DNA from: Saprospiraceae bacterium
GTDB lineage: Bacteria; Bacteroidota; Bacteroidia; Chitinophagales; Saprospiraceae
Direction: 5' to 3'
Assembly: GCA_016719615.1 (NCBI GenBank)
Contig: JADJYQ010000001.1
Span: 2,082,501 to 2,146,500 of the forward strand
DNA: 64,000 bases
Below, in pieces: positions 47,895-58,881 of the stretch. The notes under the pieces are model-generated. The model was given only the letters and a program-made list of their open reading frames with translations, ran no database searches and was not told where the DNA came from. Positions within the stretch are counted from its first letter, which is position 1, and each line of letters starts with the position of its first letter. A program made the translations under genes and the position numbers.

Positions 47895-49979
47895 TTGTTC
47901 AAACACATGGAAATTAACATAGCTATACCTTTAAATCCATCTGAACAAGAATTGGTTCAGGCCTGCTCAGAAAGACAGGCATGGGCTCAGCAACGAATTT
48001 ATGAAGAACACTATAAAACCATGATGGCTGTTTGTTTAAGGTATTCCAATAGCAATGACGATGCTTTCGACATCCTACACGAAGGTTTTCTAAAAGTTTT
48101 TATAAATATTCAATCTTACGAACCAGGATCCCTATTTCAGGCTTGGATTCGAAGAATTATGGTCAATACAGCCATCGATTACTATAGAAGAGAATCCAGG
48201 CGAACCACTTATGATCTCGACGAAGCTCGATCCATGACTTATTCTAAGAATGGACCTGTGGAATCTATGACTGTCGAAGAGGTCATGAAAGCAGTGCAAC
48301 AACTACCCCCTATATATAGGGCTGTTTTTAATATGTTTGCTATTGAAGGCTATTCTCACCGGGAAATTGCCGAGCATTTGGGAATTACAGAAAGTACATC
48401 CCGCTCCAATCTGGTCAAAGCTAGAACCAAATTAAAAGAAATGCTCCATGGAAAATCTGAAAACCGATTCGATCAGGATATAAAATCATTATTGGATTCC
48501 CATCAACCAGATGTTAAGCCTCAATGGGATCACATGCAATCTCAACTTCATGAAGCCTATGATGATGAAATCTTCGATGAAAAATTAAAAAAGGTCCTCA
48601 ATAATGCCCAGGTTTACAATGAGCAGATGTCCTGGGAAGCTCTTGATCAGAAATTAAAAAGGCAGGCTGAACGCAAAAGAAAACTCATTACGGCACGGCT
48701 TATTGAATCTACTTTGTTCATATTGTTTTTATGGACACTCGACAATATTGGCATAACTCATTTGCTTCAAGACAAAATTCAAATCCAGCCTCAAGCAATT
48801 GCCATTGAAAAAGTTGATGCTAAGAATATAAATCTGGATTTCACAGAACAATCTCAAACGAATCCTGTCCAAGGATTTATTCCTTTAAATGAGCAAGACA
48901 AAAAACAAAATACACCTGTTTTAATTCAATCTGAACTCCTAAATTACAAGGAAAAGTTACAATCCATCGCATTTCAAAATGCAAACAGTCGTTTAGAGCA
49001 TGTATTAAGATTAAATTCAGACAGAGGTCCAAATCATCGCACGCTTAAGAGTAATCCTAATTTATCTAAGAAAGAGTATTCAGAAAATCTTGAACGCCAT
49101 GCTCATGATTATTTGAATTTCTCTGATATGCGTCTCAATTCTCAAAACATCCTATCACCACTAACTTGCATTTTGAGAATACCCGAAGAAATTGAAATGC
49201 CATTGATCGCAGAAGGTATTCAGCATACAACCAAGCCTGATCTAAATGCTGTAGAAATTTCAAAACAAATCATTCCTCTTCCAACTCTTTATTCCAAATC
49301 GATTGGAGTTTTTGCAGGCACTATGGTCAATATCATTCAATCGCCTTCTTTTATCGAGCCAGATGTAAATTACGTACAAGCCAAATTAGCTCATCAGATG
49401 GGTTTGAAATTTGATTTTCATCAGGGTGATTGGACCCTAAAATCCGGCATCGCATACCAACACATCAAATACCAACCTAATTATTCAGAAACGATGGGAA
49501 GTTTTGAAGGTGGCTATTTTAAAATTCATTTTAAGGAATTAGAGGCTCATCTGGTGAGTCTTCCTGTTGCATTAAGCAGATCGATCGCTTCCGGAGAAAA
49601 ATGGGATCTTAGCTTGCATATGGGCTTATCGCTGACGGCTTCTCTTAAAAATAAATATAGTCTGGACACTGTTACAGATTTATCTTCCAACAATGTTCAA
49701 AATATCAACTTCAATCCAACGAGTTCAAGTGAAATTATATCCCGGGTACGCAATGCATCAAATAAGGGATTACTTGAAGGCGGAAATATCGGAACGAATT
49801 CTTATGCAAGTTTAATTGGAGGGGTCAGATATCAACATAAAATCACTCCATCCCTCTCTTATTTTGGAGAATTGGAACTTAGCAAAATGCTTGGTCAAAT
49901 CGGCTTCGGTCCCAACAATGACAAATTCATCATCGTGGGTGTGAATACCGGACTTTCCATAAGGTTTGGGGGAATGTGA
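47895..49979 (+). CDS. ECF sigma factor continuous with a membrane/beta-barrel protein
   Basis: A 694-residue open frame with no internal break. Residues about 15-185 are a complete ECF sigma factor: region 2 (DDAFDILHEGFLKVFINIQS, AWIRRIMVNTAIDYYRRES) and region 4 (LPPIYRAVFNMFAIEGYSHR, EIAEHLGITESTSRSNLVKA). A linker with two W-x-x-[LM] motifs (PQWDHMQSQL, SWEALDQKLKRQ) and a basic stretch follows, then one membrane span (about 270-287). The rest includes a C-terminal 230 residues resembling an outer-membrane beta-barrel, ending SIRFGGM. In relatives I would expect two overlapping genes; loss of one A in GAAAACC near 48460 could have fused them. The start ATG 47895 or 47907 is open. Confidence 0.7.
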   Translation: MFKHMEINIAIPLNPSEQELVQACSERQAWAQQRIYEEHYKTMMAVCLRYSNSNDDAFDILHEGFLKVFINIQSYEPGSLFQAWIRRIMVNTAIDYYRRESRRTTYDLDEARSMTYSKNGPVESMTVEEVMKAVQQLPPIYRAVFNMFAIEGYSHREIAEHLGITESTSRSNLVKARTKLKEMLHGKSENRFDQDIKSLLDSHQPDVKPQWDHMQSQLHEAYDDEIFDEKLKKVLNNAQVYNEQMSWEALDQKLKRQAERKRKLITARLIESTLFILFLWTLDNIGITHLLQDKIQIQPQAIAIEKVDAKNINLDFTEQSQTNPVQGFIPLNEQDKKQNTPVLIQSELLNYKEKLQSIAFQNANSRLEHVLRLNSDRGPNHRTLKSNPNLSKKEYSENLERHAHDYLNFSDMRLNSQNILSPLTCILRIPEEIEMPLIAEGIQHTTKPDLNAVEISKQIIPLPTLYSKSIGVFAGTMVNIIQSPSFIEPDVNYVQAKLAHQMGLKFDFHQGDWTLKSGIAYQHIKYQPNYSETMGSFEGGYFKIHFKELEAHLVSLPVALSRSIASGEKWDLSLHMGLSLTASLKNKYSLDTVTDLSSNNVQNINFNPTSSSEIISRVRNASNKGLLEGGNIGTNSYASLIGGVRYQHKITPSLSYFGELELSKMLGQIGFGPNNDKFIIVGVNTGLSIRFGGM

Positions 49980-50237
49980 TTTTGGGAAATAATAAAGCGA
50001 AAAGCTTAAAGCTCAAAGCCAAAAGCCAAAAGCTTTCATTCGTTATGAACGATGTAATTCAACCAATGCCTATTTTTTTGTAGCTAAAATCGCGGTCAAG
50101 TCATTCGAACTCAGCAATAACTAACGAATGTTAGTACTCCAAAAAAGAATTTACAAATTTCATCAACCCTCATCGCAACAATCTTTACTTTCTGCTTTCT
50201 GCTTTTAGCTTTTAGCTCTCCGTTCTTTCCCGCTCTT

Positions 50238-52678
50238 TTATTGCTTCACAAAACGAGCTTGTTTCCAATTTGGTGATTGTTGATTTTTGATGAGGAGTTC
50301 GTAATGCCCTGGTGCCAATTGAGACAGGTCTATCGAACTTTCTCCGGTTCCTGAATTCACTTTTTGACCGCGGATATCGATGATCTCAAATTTAAAGTTT
50401 GTATTGAATTCCTGAGTCGGTATATTTAAAATATCCTTTACGGGGTTTGGATACAATTGCACATGATACTTTTCAATATCTTTTGTGCCTACCGTTGCCT
50501 TATAACCATGTGCCAATGCATAATCACCGGGAATCAATTTGCTAATCCGCACAAATCCCTTTCTATCTGAGGGGTTTACAATTAATTTGGTATAATCCGG
50601 ATAATCTTTCCATTCTTCGGATTTATCTTTTCTATAAACCAACAACAAACTGTCCTCAGAAGTAAAAAGTATATCCTTATCAATACTATTACTATCTAAA
50701 CCATTGTATTCAACCCGGCCATCCATTGTTAATGCTCCATGTTGTATCGCAGCTACTTGCCAGAAATGCGTCGAAGAAATCCGATCAATATTGGCAGCTT
50801 TGCGATCAGCATCCGGACCCACCAAATGGTGAGCTACATTTACAAAACTGCTATCTGTTACATTAGATACATTGACCACCATTGAAGTATAAGGTATGGT
50901 CGCAGCCCTGTCTTTTTAATGATTCCCTGGCTTTGCAAACTTGCATGATTAAGGTTTTGTAATTCATTGAGAATCACCATGGCCGGTTTGAATCCGACTG
51001 GTAATTCCTTGTGGACCTGTTGGTAAGGTCCGGATAATTCGACCGTAAAAACAAATCTTTCCAGTTTATCATTATACACACTGACCTCCATAGGCACTTC
51101 GCGGTACAAATGGGCGGCATGATATGCTTTTTGCTGTATACCAAGATCTAGGTAATCCATATTATTGACTCGGCTTACACCTACGGTATCGATATAAAAA
51201 GTACAATATCCAGGATTAAAAATGTAATCATCAAAGTAAGCTGTCAAATCTCTTGAAGAATGTCTGTTTAAAAAATCTCTGAATTGATAAGCATTCATCG
51301 ATTTTCCATCCATCGAATCAAATACCATGGTAGATAATCTTCTGAATTCATCATCGCCCACATAGCCTCTTAAATTGTGGATCATTGCAGCCCCTTTTCT
51401 ATAAGTATGCGTTCCATACGTATGTTCGTAAGGCATGGGCGACAAGGGCAAAAACATTCCGCCGTCGTTTTTGTGTGCATTGAACAAAATATTTGATAAA
51501 TTTGATTTTATCGCGTCGCGAAAATCACTTTTACCATAAGCCCACTCCATAAACAAATGACTACTGTATTCTGCGGTCCCCTCTTTAATCCACATATCGC
51601 GAGCATCATCTAAGGTTGTAATATCGCCCCACCAATGATGACCCAACTCATGACCATACAATCGTTCGTTTTGTAAAAGAGTACCACCTTGTACTGTGCT
51701 GATAGGATAGGCTACATTGGTCGGATGCTCCATTGCGCCTACAGTTGTAGCCACGTAACCTACTCTTGAAAATCTGTATCGACCGAACCAATACTCGAAT
51801 GCATCGATGGCTAATCCGATTTTTTCGAATTGGATGATCATTTGATTCAGATCACCTGGTTTTGCAATCAGATCAACCGGGATGTCTCCAGAAGCAGCTG
51901 GATGAATAGCCCTTGATACAGCATAATTAGCCGCTGCAATCGAAGATAAATAAGTTGTAATGGGTCTTTCCATTTTAAAATGCCTTTTGATCCTGTTAGG
52001 TGAAGGCATTGCTTCCGAAACCAATTCTCCCACACAAAATGCTTTTTTATCAGCTGTTGTGGTGACGTGGTAATCAAATGTAGCTCGCTCTACGAAATTG
52101 TCGAAACAAGGGAACCACACTTTTCCAAAATTTGGAGGTGTCGTTGATAATCCTATTCCCAAATTATAAATATAATCATCCGCAAAATAAAATCCGCCCC
52201 AAACCGGATCTCTCACAGGAATCCCCTGGTAAAAAACAGTCAATGCATGTTCGACACCTGCCTGCAATGATTTTCCAAAAAAAGCAGTAATGATTTCTCC
52301 GTCATGATTATATGCTATCGCCTGCCCTTCAAAATAGATAGAATCTACTGTAAGGGTTTTTAGATCAAGTTGAATCCATTCAATAAGTTATTGTTTAGGA
52401 ACAAAACTAACTTTCGTATTTGCTTTGATAGATTTGCCGGAATAATTTGTGATGTCAATATCTATTGTATAATTAATAATATCTATGCTGTCGCTTCTCC
52501 TATTGGAATTCTCCATGAGTTGAATATCCAACTCACTTGGTTTGTGGCGATATAATAAATGCTGCTGTGCATGGTGACAAGGGATGAATGCATCTTGCTC
52601 CGGTTGTGCAACCAGGTTACAAAATATGGAGGCAACAAGCAAACAGCTTAATGATAATTTGATTTGAGTGGCGTTCAT
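50238..52678 (-). pseudogene. M1-family metallo-aminopeptidase with T9SS sorting domain, interrupted
   Basis: A secreted zinc aminopeptidase of about 810 codons: signal peptide and N-terminal fragment 52678-52388, catalytic fragment 52267-50858, and C-terminal fragment 50882-50238. The zinc site is YGHELGHHWWGD (HExxH) with the downstream Glu in WIKEGTAEYSSHLF. The end is a T9SS type A domain (LYPNPVKDILNIP, GHYELLIKNQ). An in-frame TAA at 52388-52390 interrupts the N-terminal part; the frame stays open beyond it, reading LIEWIQLDLKTLTVDSI. A single-base shift near 50870 separates the C-terminus. It overlaps the stop of the efflux-pump gene (ATGA), so the two form a unit. Confidence 0.8.
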
Positions 52679-53880
52679 GAACTTTCTAATTTTGATAATG
52701 GTTTTAAAATTAATAGAATTCCCGCAAATACCAGCAATCCTGCAACCAAAAAAGGAGCACCTGGAAAATATATTTTCGCGTTAAGCCTCGTAAAATAGCT
52801 AAAAAGGCCTGTCATAATCAGCGGACCAATAATGGCAGAAAGGCTCATGAGTCCTGTTATTCCTGCTTGTAGTTCTCCTTGTGCATTTACGGGCACCTGA
52901 TTGCTAATGAGTCCCTGTACGGTCGGACTGGTTAATCCTCCGAATGCAAAAGGGATGGTAATAGCAAACATCATCCAGCCCTCTGATGCAAAAGCGTAAG
53001 CAATATAACCGAGCATCGAAATTGTGAGACCGGTATAAATGGATTTTTTACTTCCTAATCTTGGAATGATGATGCGGGTTAATCCGCCTTGTACTATGGC
53101 AACCATAAGTCCTACAACAGCCAAAGAAATACCGATCATTTTTGCGTCCCAACCGAATTTACCAATACAATAAAACGACCAGGTGCTTTGCAGTGCATAA
53201 TGCGCAATGTAAATCAGAAATAACGTCAATAAAAATATTTTAAACACCGGATATTTAAACAAGACTTTAAAAGTACCTAAGGGATTGGCACGTCTCCAGT
53301 CGAATGCGCGCCTGTTTGACTTGGATAATGATTCAGGTAAAGCAAAATATCCGAATACCAAATTTGCAAATGCTAAAAATGCGGCAGCAAAAAATGGCAT
53401 TCTTGTACCATACTGCCCTAACAAAGCACCGAGTGATGGACCCACAATAAATCCTAGTCCAAAAGCTGCTCCAATTAAACCGAAATTCTGAGCCTTTTTA
53501 TCCGGCGAACTCACATCGGCTATATAGGAGGTTGCCGTTGTAAAAGAGGACCCCGTAACACCTGCGAGAAATCTACCTACAAATAACCAAAAAATAGTGG
53601 GCGCATAGGCTTGTAAAATATAATCAATGCCAAAGCCGAAAAGCGAAAACAATAATACCGGCCTTCTTCCATATCGATCACTCAAGCCCCCCAAAATTGG
53701 AGCACAAAAAAACAAGGCTGAGGAAAAAACGAAAGACATCCACCCAGAAATAGAACTAGCGGCTCCCAGTGTTTCTCCCGTCAATTCCTGGATCAATTGC
53801 GGTAATACGGGAATAATAATGCCCAGGCCTATGATGTCAATTAAGACCGTAATAAAGATAAAGGTAAGGGCTCTCGACAT
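52675..53880 (-). CDS. Tet-type (DHA1) MFS drug efflux transporter
   Basis: A 401-residue, 12-span proton antiporter of the TCR/Tet subfamily. The family signatures are visible: DIIGLGIIIPVLPQLI in span 1, motif A GGLSDRYGRRPVLL in the 2-3 loop, and motif C-like GLGFIVGPSLGALLG in span 5. Substrate (tetracycline or another drug) cannot be assigned. Its stop overlaps the start of the aminopeptidase gene. Confidence 0.88.
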   Translation of the reverse strand: MSRALTFIFITVLIDIIGLGIIIPVLPQLIQELTGETLGAASSISGWMSFVFSSALFFCAPILGGLSDRYGRRPVLLFSLFGFGIDYILQAYAPTIFWLFVGRFLAGVTGSSFTTATSYIADVSSPDKKAQNFGLIGAAFGLGFIVGPSLGALLGQYGTRMPFFAAAFLAFANLVFGYFALPESLSKSNRRAFDWRRANPLGTFKVLFKYPVFKIFLLTLFLIYIAHYALQSTWSFYCIGKFGWDAKMIGISLAVVGLMVAIVQGGLTRIIIPRLGSKKSIYTGLTISMLGYIAYAFASEGWMMFAITIPFAFGGLTSPTVQGLISNQVPVNAQGELQAGITGLMSLSAIIGPLIMTGLFSYFTRLNAKIYFPGAPFLVAGLLVFAGILLILKPLSKLESS

Positions 53881-53923
53881 GGGTTTTGTATCTGCAATTC
53901 CAACGGAATCAAATGAAAGGTAA

Positions 53924-54293
53924 AATTAGCAGAGTTTTAGATTTATCAGATGTTAAAAAGTCATGGTATGTCAGGCATTGACTGAGGATAGAGTATGGAG
54001 GATAGATTATGGAGTATGGAGTATAGATTATGGAGGTTGGATTATGGCGTATAGAGGTTGGATTGAAGTGTATGGAGGATGGTTTATGGAGTATAGATTA
54101 TGGAGAATAGAGGATGGATTGAAGAGTATGGAGGATAGATTATGGAGGATGGAGTATGGATTAAAGAGTAAGGATTAAAGAGTATGGTGTATGGAGTCCC
54201 GACATGAAGATCTTATCCAATAAAAGATGATAATGATGTCGTCCCGACATGAAAATCTTATTCCATACACAGGTGATGATGATGTCGGGAGGA
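53924..54293. repeat. Low-complexity GGAT/TATGGAG repeat tract
   Basis: From about 53983 to 54195 the plus strand is made of degenerate units such as GGAGTATAGATTATGGAGGA. It is followed by two copies of CCCGACATGAAGATCTTAT-like sequence (54200 and 54243). It has no stable reading frame. It separates the efflux pump from the glycosyltransferase operon. Confidence 0.8.
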
Positions 54294-55479
54294 TTATGGA
54301 GTTTGGATTGCCAGTTTTAAGCTTTTTACCACCTTGGGTCCATAAAAATATTCGGCTGCTTCTTTTTGATTGTTCATTAAGACTTCAATTCTTTTTGAAT
54401 CCTGTACCAAACGATTGAGGGATTGGAGGATTACTGTTTCATCTGGCACTTCAACAACTTCTGCACAATCGCGATCCTTTAGAAATTTTGTCAGAAAAGT
54501 ATGCGGTGGCGAATGCGCCAATATAGGTTTTCCGGATAACAATAAGGGAATGGTTCGTGTAGGAAATATGGTTTGGTATTCTATTTCATTGTAGTCACCG
54601 GTAAAGCCATGTGTTAAAATGCAGATATCGTAGTTCTGCAAGATTCCATTCACTTCTTCCTGTCTCACAACTCCACAGTGCTTTAAACCAGGCACATCAA
54701 GTTCCAATCCGTATTTCAACTTTAGCAACTGCTTATTGGAAGAAGAATAAATATCTAATTGATACAACGAAGCGTTTTTCGAAATAACGGAAAATATTCT
54801 TCTGCTGGCGTCGAGATTAGATTGATTGATCGTCCCGATAAAACCAATCGAACCGGATGAACGTAAGTGGATCTCTGTGTTGGAAGAATTGATGGCTGTA
54901 GTTCATTATAAGTATGCGGTAGTACTTGAAATTTTTCGCCGAAGTCCGGATATTGCTCTTTATAAAAGGTCAACATCCCTTCGCTCATGGTAAATATTCG
55001 CTTGGATTTTTTAAACGATTTAAGCTGAATATAATTGGCCACGAAAGCTGAGATTCCAGTTCTGTTTTCGCAATAAGTATTGTGAAAATAGGTGTAGAAG
55101 GGAAGTTTCAATAAAATACTCGTGAGAAGTCCGGCCAACAAATAATATCCATCAGGAAATGTAGCCAATACTACTTGAACATTTTCCTTTCTGGCAATTC
55201 TCCACATCCGAAATAATACAAACGGAAAAAATAAAATGCGAAGAGGTGTAAAAATCTATCGCCATGACCTTTCCAGTTGAGTTCTGAAAACAGGTAATGG
55301 TATTTAATTCCATCGTATACTTTGGAGAAAAGAAAAGGATTTCTAGTTCCACCTATTGCAAGACATTCTTCTATATTGAAATTTTTTAACAACTGATGTG
55401 TAATATAAGCGCTTCCACCATGTGCAGGCGGAATTGTCCATGAAATGAAAAGTAATTTCCTATTTCTTTGATCACTCAT
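54294..55479 (-). pseudogene. GT4-like glycosyltransferase, frameshifted
   Basis: A transferase of about 395 codons in three frames: 55479-55171 (LFISWTIPPAHGGSAYITHQ, the N-terminal glycine-rich acceptor loop), 55207-54755 (VLATFPDGYYLLAGLLTSIL, RIFTMSEGMLTFYKEQYPDF) and 54767-54294 (donor domain ending ILAHSPPHTFLTKFLKDRDC). The overall order fits GT-B family 4. The breaks are single-base shifts. ATG 55479 follows the epimerase stop directly, so the two genes are one unit for a surface sugar. Confidence 0.72.
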
Positions 55480-56532
55480 TCAGGACATTCGCATTTTCCA
55501 TGAATGAATAATTTCATGATAGATCTCATTTAAATTTTTGCTTATGCTCCATTCAGGATAATGATTTTTTATTTTCCTTAAATCAGAGATATAACAAATG
55601 TGATCACCCTCTCGATTTTGTTCTATATATTCATACCGCATCGGCTTACCCGTTATGGACGAAACATCATTGAAGGCCTCCAATATGGAACATGCATTTT
55701 CTCTACCACCTCCTAAATTATAAACTTCGGAAATACCAGGATTTTGTATAAAAGCGTCTATAAATCGAGCAACATCAAAAGCATGGATATTGTCCCTTAC
55801 TTGTTTGCCCTTATATCCAAATATTTTATAAACATCCCCAGCTAAATTTACTTTGATCAGGTAACTTAAAAAACCATGTAATTCAACCCCAGAATGATTG
55901 GGACCAGTAAGGCATCCACCGCGTAATACACAGCTTGGCATTCCGAAGTATCTGCCATACTCTTGTACCATAATATCTGCAGAAAGTTTGGAAGCTCCAA
56001 ACAGAGAATGTTTGGACTGATCAATTGTAAAATTTTCAGAAATACCATGGTAATATTCTGCATCTGCAAAATCATACCTGGACGCACTTTCTGTCATTTT
56101 TAAAAAATTGGGAGCGTCTCCATAAACTTTATTGGTAGACATGTGCACGAAGGGAGCACTTGCACAAAATTGCCTGCAAGCTTCCAATAAATTTAATGTA
56201 CCAGAAGCATTTACATCAAAATCATCAAATACTCTGAATGCTGCAAGATCATGAGAAGGTTGAGCTGCAGTATGTACTATTGCGTTTGGCTTTAAGCGAG
56301 ACATGCATTCCATGATTCCTTTGCGGTCGCGAATATCCAATTCTACATGATTGAAATTTTTACATTCTGTTTGCAGTTGTTTTTGATTCCACCGGGTGTC
56401 TCCTTTTGGACCAAAAAAATCTGCCCGCATGTTATTATCGATGCCATAAATGGTCCATCCCTTTTGATCAAAATAGCGAACGACTTCTGATCCGATAAGC
56501 CCGGAAGAGCCGGTTACCAGCAATAATGGCAT
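55480..56532 (-). CDS. CDP-paratose 2-epimerase-like NAD-dependent sugar epimerase
   Basis: A 350-residue extended short-chain dehydrogenase/reductase. It has a GSSGLIG dinucleotide loop, NNMRADFFGPKGDTRW (a CDP-paratose-epimerase hallmark) and MSTNKVYGD. The catalytic tetrad position reads LFGASKLSAD, with Phe for the usual Tyr of Y-x3-K. FRGG-like RGGCLTGPNHSGVELHGFL is conserved. It acts on nucleotide sugars for surface-glycan synthesis with the following glycosyltransferase. Confidence 0.75.
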   Translation of the reverse strand: MPLLLVTGSSGLIGSEVVRYFDQKGWTIYGIDNNMRADFFGPKGDTRWNQKQLQTECKNFNHVELDIRDRKGIMECMSRLKPNAIVHTAAQPSHDLAAFRVFDDFDVNASGTLNLLEACRQFCASAPFVHMSTNKVYGDAPNFLKMTESASRYDFADAEYYHGISENFTIDQSKHSLFGASKLSADIMVQEYGRYFGMPSCVLRGGCLTGPNHSGVELHGFLSYLIKVNLAGDVYKIFGYKGKQVRDNIHAFDVARFIDAFIQNPGISEVYNLGGGRENACSILEAFNDVSSITGKPMRYEYIEQNREGDHICYISDLRKIKNHYPEWSISKNLNEIYHEIIHSWKMRMS

Positions 56533-56817
56533 GCAGTTGCGATTTTATGGGTTATCATCCAATTTGCACAAAGATAGAGATACGAATGAATTTGGAGATG
56601 ATTAGCTTAAAGCATAAAGCTAAAAGCTTGGAGCATTATCGCGTTTTAGCTGAATAATCCCATTTCTTATCACCTTATTCTCCGCGTTATACCTTCGAAA
56701 TCCATATCTGGCGGCAGAAAGAACCGTCTACCAGCATTCAAACTTTCAGGAATAGAGTAAGTGCCGGAATCACGTGATGTACCTTAAATAAATTGATAGT
56801 GGAATTTTTAAAAGCTT

Positions 56818-58881
56818 TTATAAAATCAAGATTTTTTTGAACTCCGAAGAAAATCCACTTTCAATGTTCAAAAAATAAACTCCTTTTAAATGTGACTCCA
56901 ATTCAATTTTAATTTGATGTTTACCACTATTGAGATATCGCAAAGCTTCATCTTCAAAAACACAATGACCAGCCGCGTCGTAGATTTTTAATTTTAATGT
57001 TGTTTGTTCCTTTAAATCCAAATGCAGAAATGCAAATTGAGTAAAAGGATTGGGGATAACTTCTGCATATTCAATAGATTCAATTTTTTCATGCGAAGAA
57101 GTAGGCGGATAATTGATCACCCAGGTTTGAACTGAATAAGGATCCATCAAAAAAGTCAGGCTTCCTGCTCCTGCCTGCAACATCCCTTTTTGCCATAAAT
57201 TATTTTCTTTCGAAGTATAAGTCTCCACCCCTAAATGACCTACAGGCAAAGTGATTGCAGTTGTTTGGGTTGTTGAAGATGTATTGATCATGACGATCGT
57301 CATTTTTTTATTTTCCTCATTAAAATATGCACTTGCCAATACAGCGTTGCTACCACTCACATTCGCAGCTATTCTTTTAGAACGGGGCCGAATAAATTTA
57401 AAATAATGTTTGGCTGCAACGTATTTGGCAGCGTTGGCACCATGTGTGGCATTTGTCAAACCATAAAGACTCACATTCCCAGCATTATCAGTATCGCTGA
57501 AAGTCCAATAAATCCAGGCACTCTCTTTTCCGGTGGTCAAAGCCTGATGAATTCTTACGGAAAGACCGAAAGCACCTTCGCCCGGGTAACCGGACTTCGG
57601 AAAAATCCAATCGGGATGTTCACCTGAAGTTTCCGTCATCCAGGATTTTTTTTGCGGTCCATCCCATCCTTTTACGTTAGCAGGGACGCCGGGTGCGGGA
57701 CTCGCTGTCCAACCATTCACCCACCAATTCCATAAATTTGCTTGTGCGCCGGAACTCGTTACCCCATCGTTGGCATATCCGTGGATACAATAAAAAGCCA
57801 AAGCTCTTTTGGCCGCAGTATCCGCTTCAATATTCTGCAAGTATTGAAGATTTTTATGGATAGGCCCATTAGAACTCCCATATTCCCACATGCCATATGC
57901 ATCACCACCTAATAAATCTTCCGGGCCCATAATTTGAATGGATTGCAATTCCGGATGTTTATCAAATTCTTTCCGCACTGCTTTTATTGCAGCGATATAT
58001 TGAGATGAAAGCGGATAGGTGGCACTGTTATAAAACTGTTCGAAGTTCAGTTCGTTTTGAATACTTATAGCATAAAACTGAACATCGTAATATCTCTGGT
58101 ATCCTAAAATATAAGCTGCCGTGCTGCGAGCAAATTGTGTCAAAGCAGAAGTTGCGCCTGCACCGCCAACAGATCTATCGTCAAAAACTTGTAAAGGCGT
58201 TTCTGAGACATCTAATCTACCACCAGCAAAATTGCCGCCCCATACAAATGGCCAAGCGGTATTGGCAACCGGCCCCGGCCACCAGTTTTCGCGGTAGACA
58301 TTACCCGATGCGATTTTAACCCACGGCAGAGGGGACCAGATACTTCCTATTAATTTGAAGTCTCCTAAGTCCTTAGTTTTGGATTTCCCGGTTTGAATAG
58401 CTTGGTTCGCCCGATAAATGAAATATTGTAAATTTTGCTCAATATTTGGTCCCATAACTGCAATAGGCGCATTTCTTCCACCAAATGATCTTGAATAATC
58501 TTGTGGACCGGTATAAGTTCTGACTCTATTCCCTTCAGGTCCGTTGGGATTTGCCGGATCTTCCAGGTTAAATATATTTTTAACTGCTGACCCCATAAAC
58601 CAGGGAGAATAATAACTCAAATCCGAATAAGGACTTCTGAGTTGTGGCGTGAGATCCACGCGATAAATACTGCACTCCATATCTTCAAAATACAAATCGT
58701 TCCACCAGCTTGCATTGATATCCGCATCACTTTCAAACGCCCCGAAACCATCAATCGTTTGGTAAATCTGATTCGGATCAATTCTGATATTGACTACCTG
58801 CGTATAAGCAAATAAGGGAAGTAAAAAGATGAAAAAAACAGCATTTGGAACAAATGGCAATCTTATGGATTTAAAGATCAT
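56818..58881 (-). CDS. GH30-like secreted glycoside hydrolase with T9SS sorting domain
   Basis: A 687-residue exported enzyme. A signal peptide (about 1-27) is followed by a TIM-barrel resembling family GH30 (about 30-490). The likely acid/base is Glu in SIQNELNF and the nucleophile Glu in WMTETSGEHPD, in the order and context of that family. An accessory beta-domain follows, then a T9SS type A domain (EVIPNPFTQFAFLHLDLKEQ, KGVYFLNIESG). The substrate is probably a plant or microbial polysaccharide such as a xylan or galactan, but cannot be fixed. It is single and not part of an obvious SusCD locus. Confidence 0.78.
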   Translation of the reverse strand: MIFKSIRLPFVPNAVFFIFLLPLFAYTQVVNIRIDPNQIYQTIDGFGAFESDADINASWWNDLYFEDMECSIYRVDLTPQLRSPYSDLSYYSPWFMGSAVKNIFNLEDPANPNGPEGNRVRTYTGPQDYSRSFGGRNAPIAVMGPNIEQNLQYFIYRANQAIQTGKSKTKDLGDFKLIGSIWSPLPWVKIASGNVYRENWWPGPVANTAWPFVWGGNFAGGRLDVSETPLQVFDDRSVGGAGATSALTQFARSTAAYILGYQRYYDVQFYAISIQNELNFEQFYNSATYPLSSQYIAAIKAVRKEFDKHPELQSIQIMGPEDLLGGDAYGMWEYGSSNGPIHKNLQYLQNIEADTAAKRALAFYCIHGYANDGVTSSGAQANLWNWWVNGWTASPAPGVPANVKGWDGPQKKSWMTETSGEHPDWIFPKSGYPGEGAFGLSVRIHQALTTGKESAWIYWTFSDTDNAGNVSLYGLTNATHGANAAKYVAAKHYFKFIRPRSKRIAANVSGSNAVLASAYFNEENKKMTIVMINTSSTTQTTAITLPVGHLGVETYTSKENNLWQKGMLQAGAGSLTFLMDPYSVQTWVINYPPTSSHEKIESIEYAEVIPNPFTQFAFLHLDLKEQTTLKLKIYDAAGHCVFEDEALRYLNSGKHQIKIELESHLKGVYFLNIESGFSSEFKKILIL

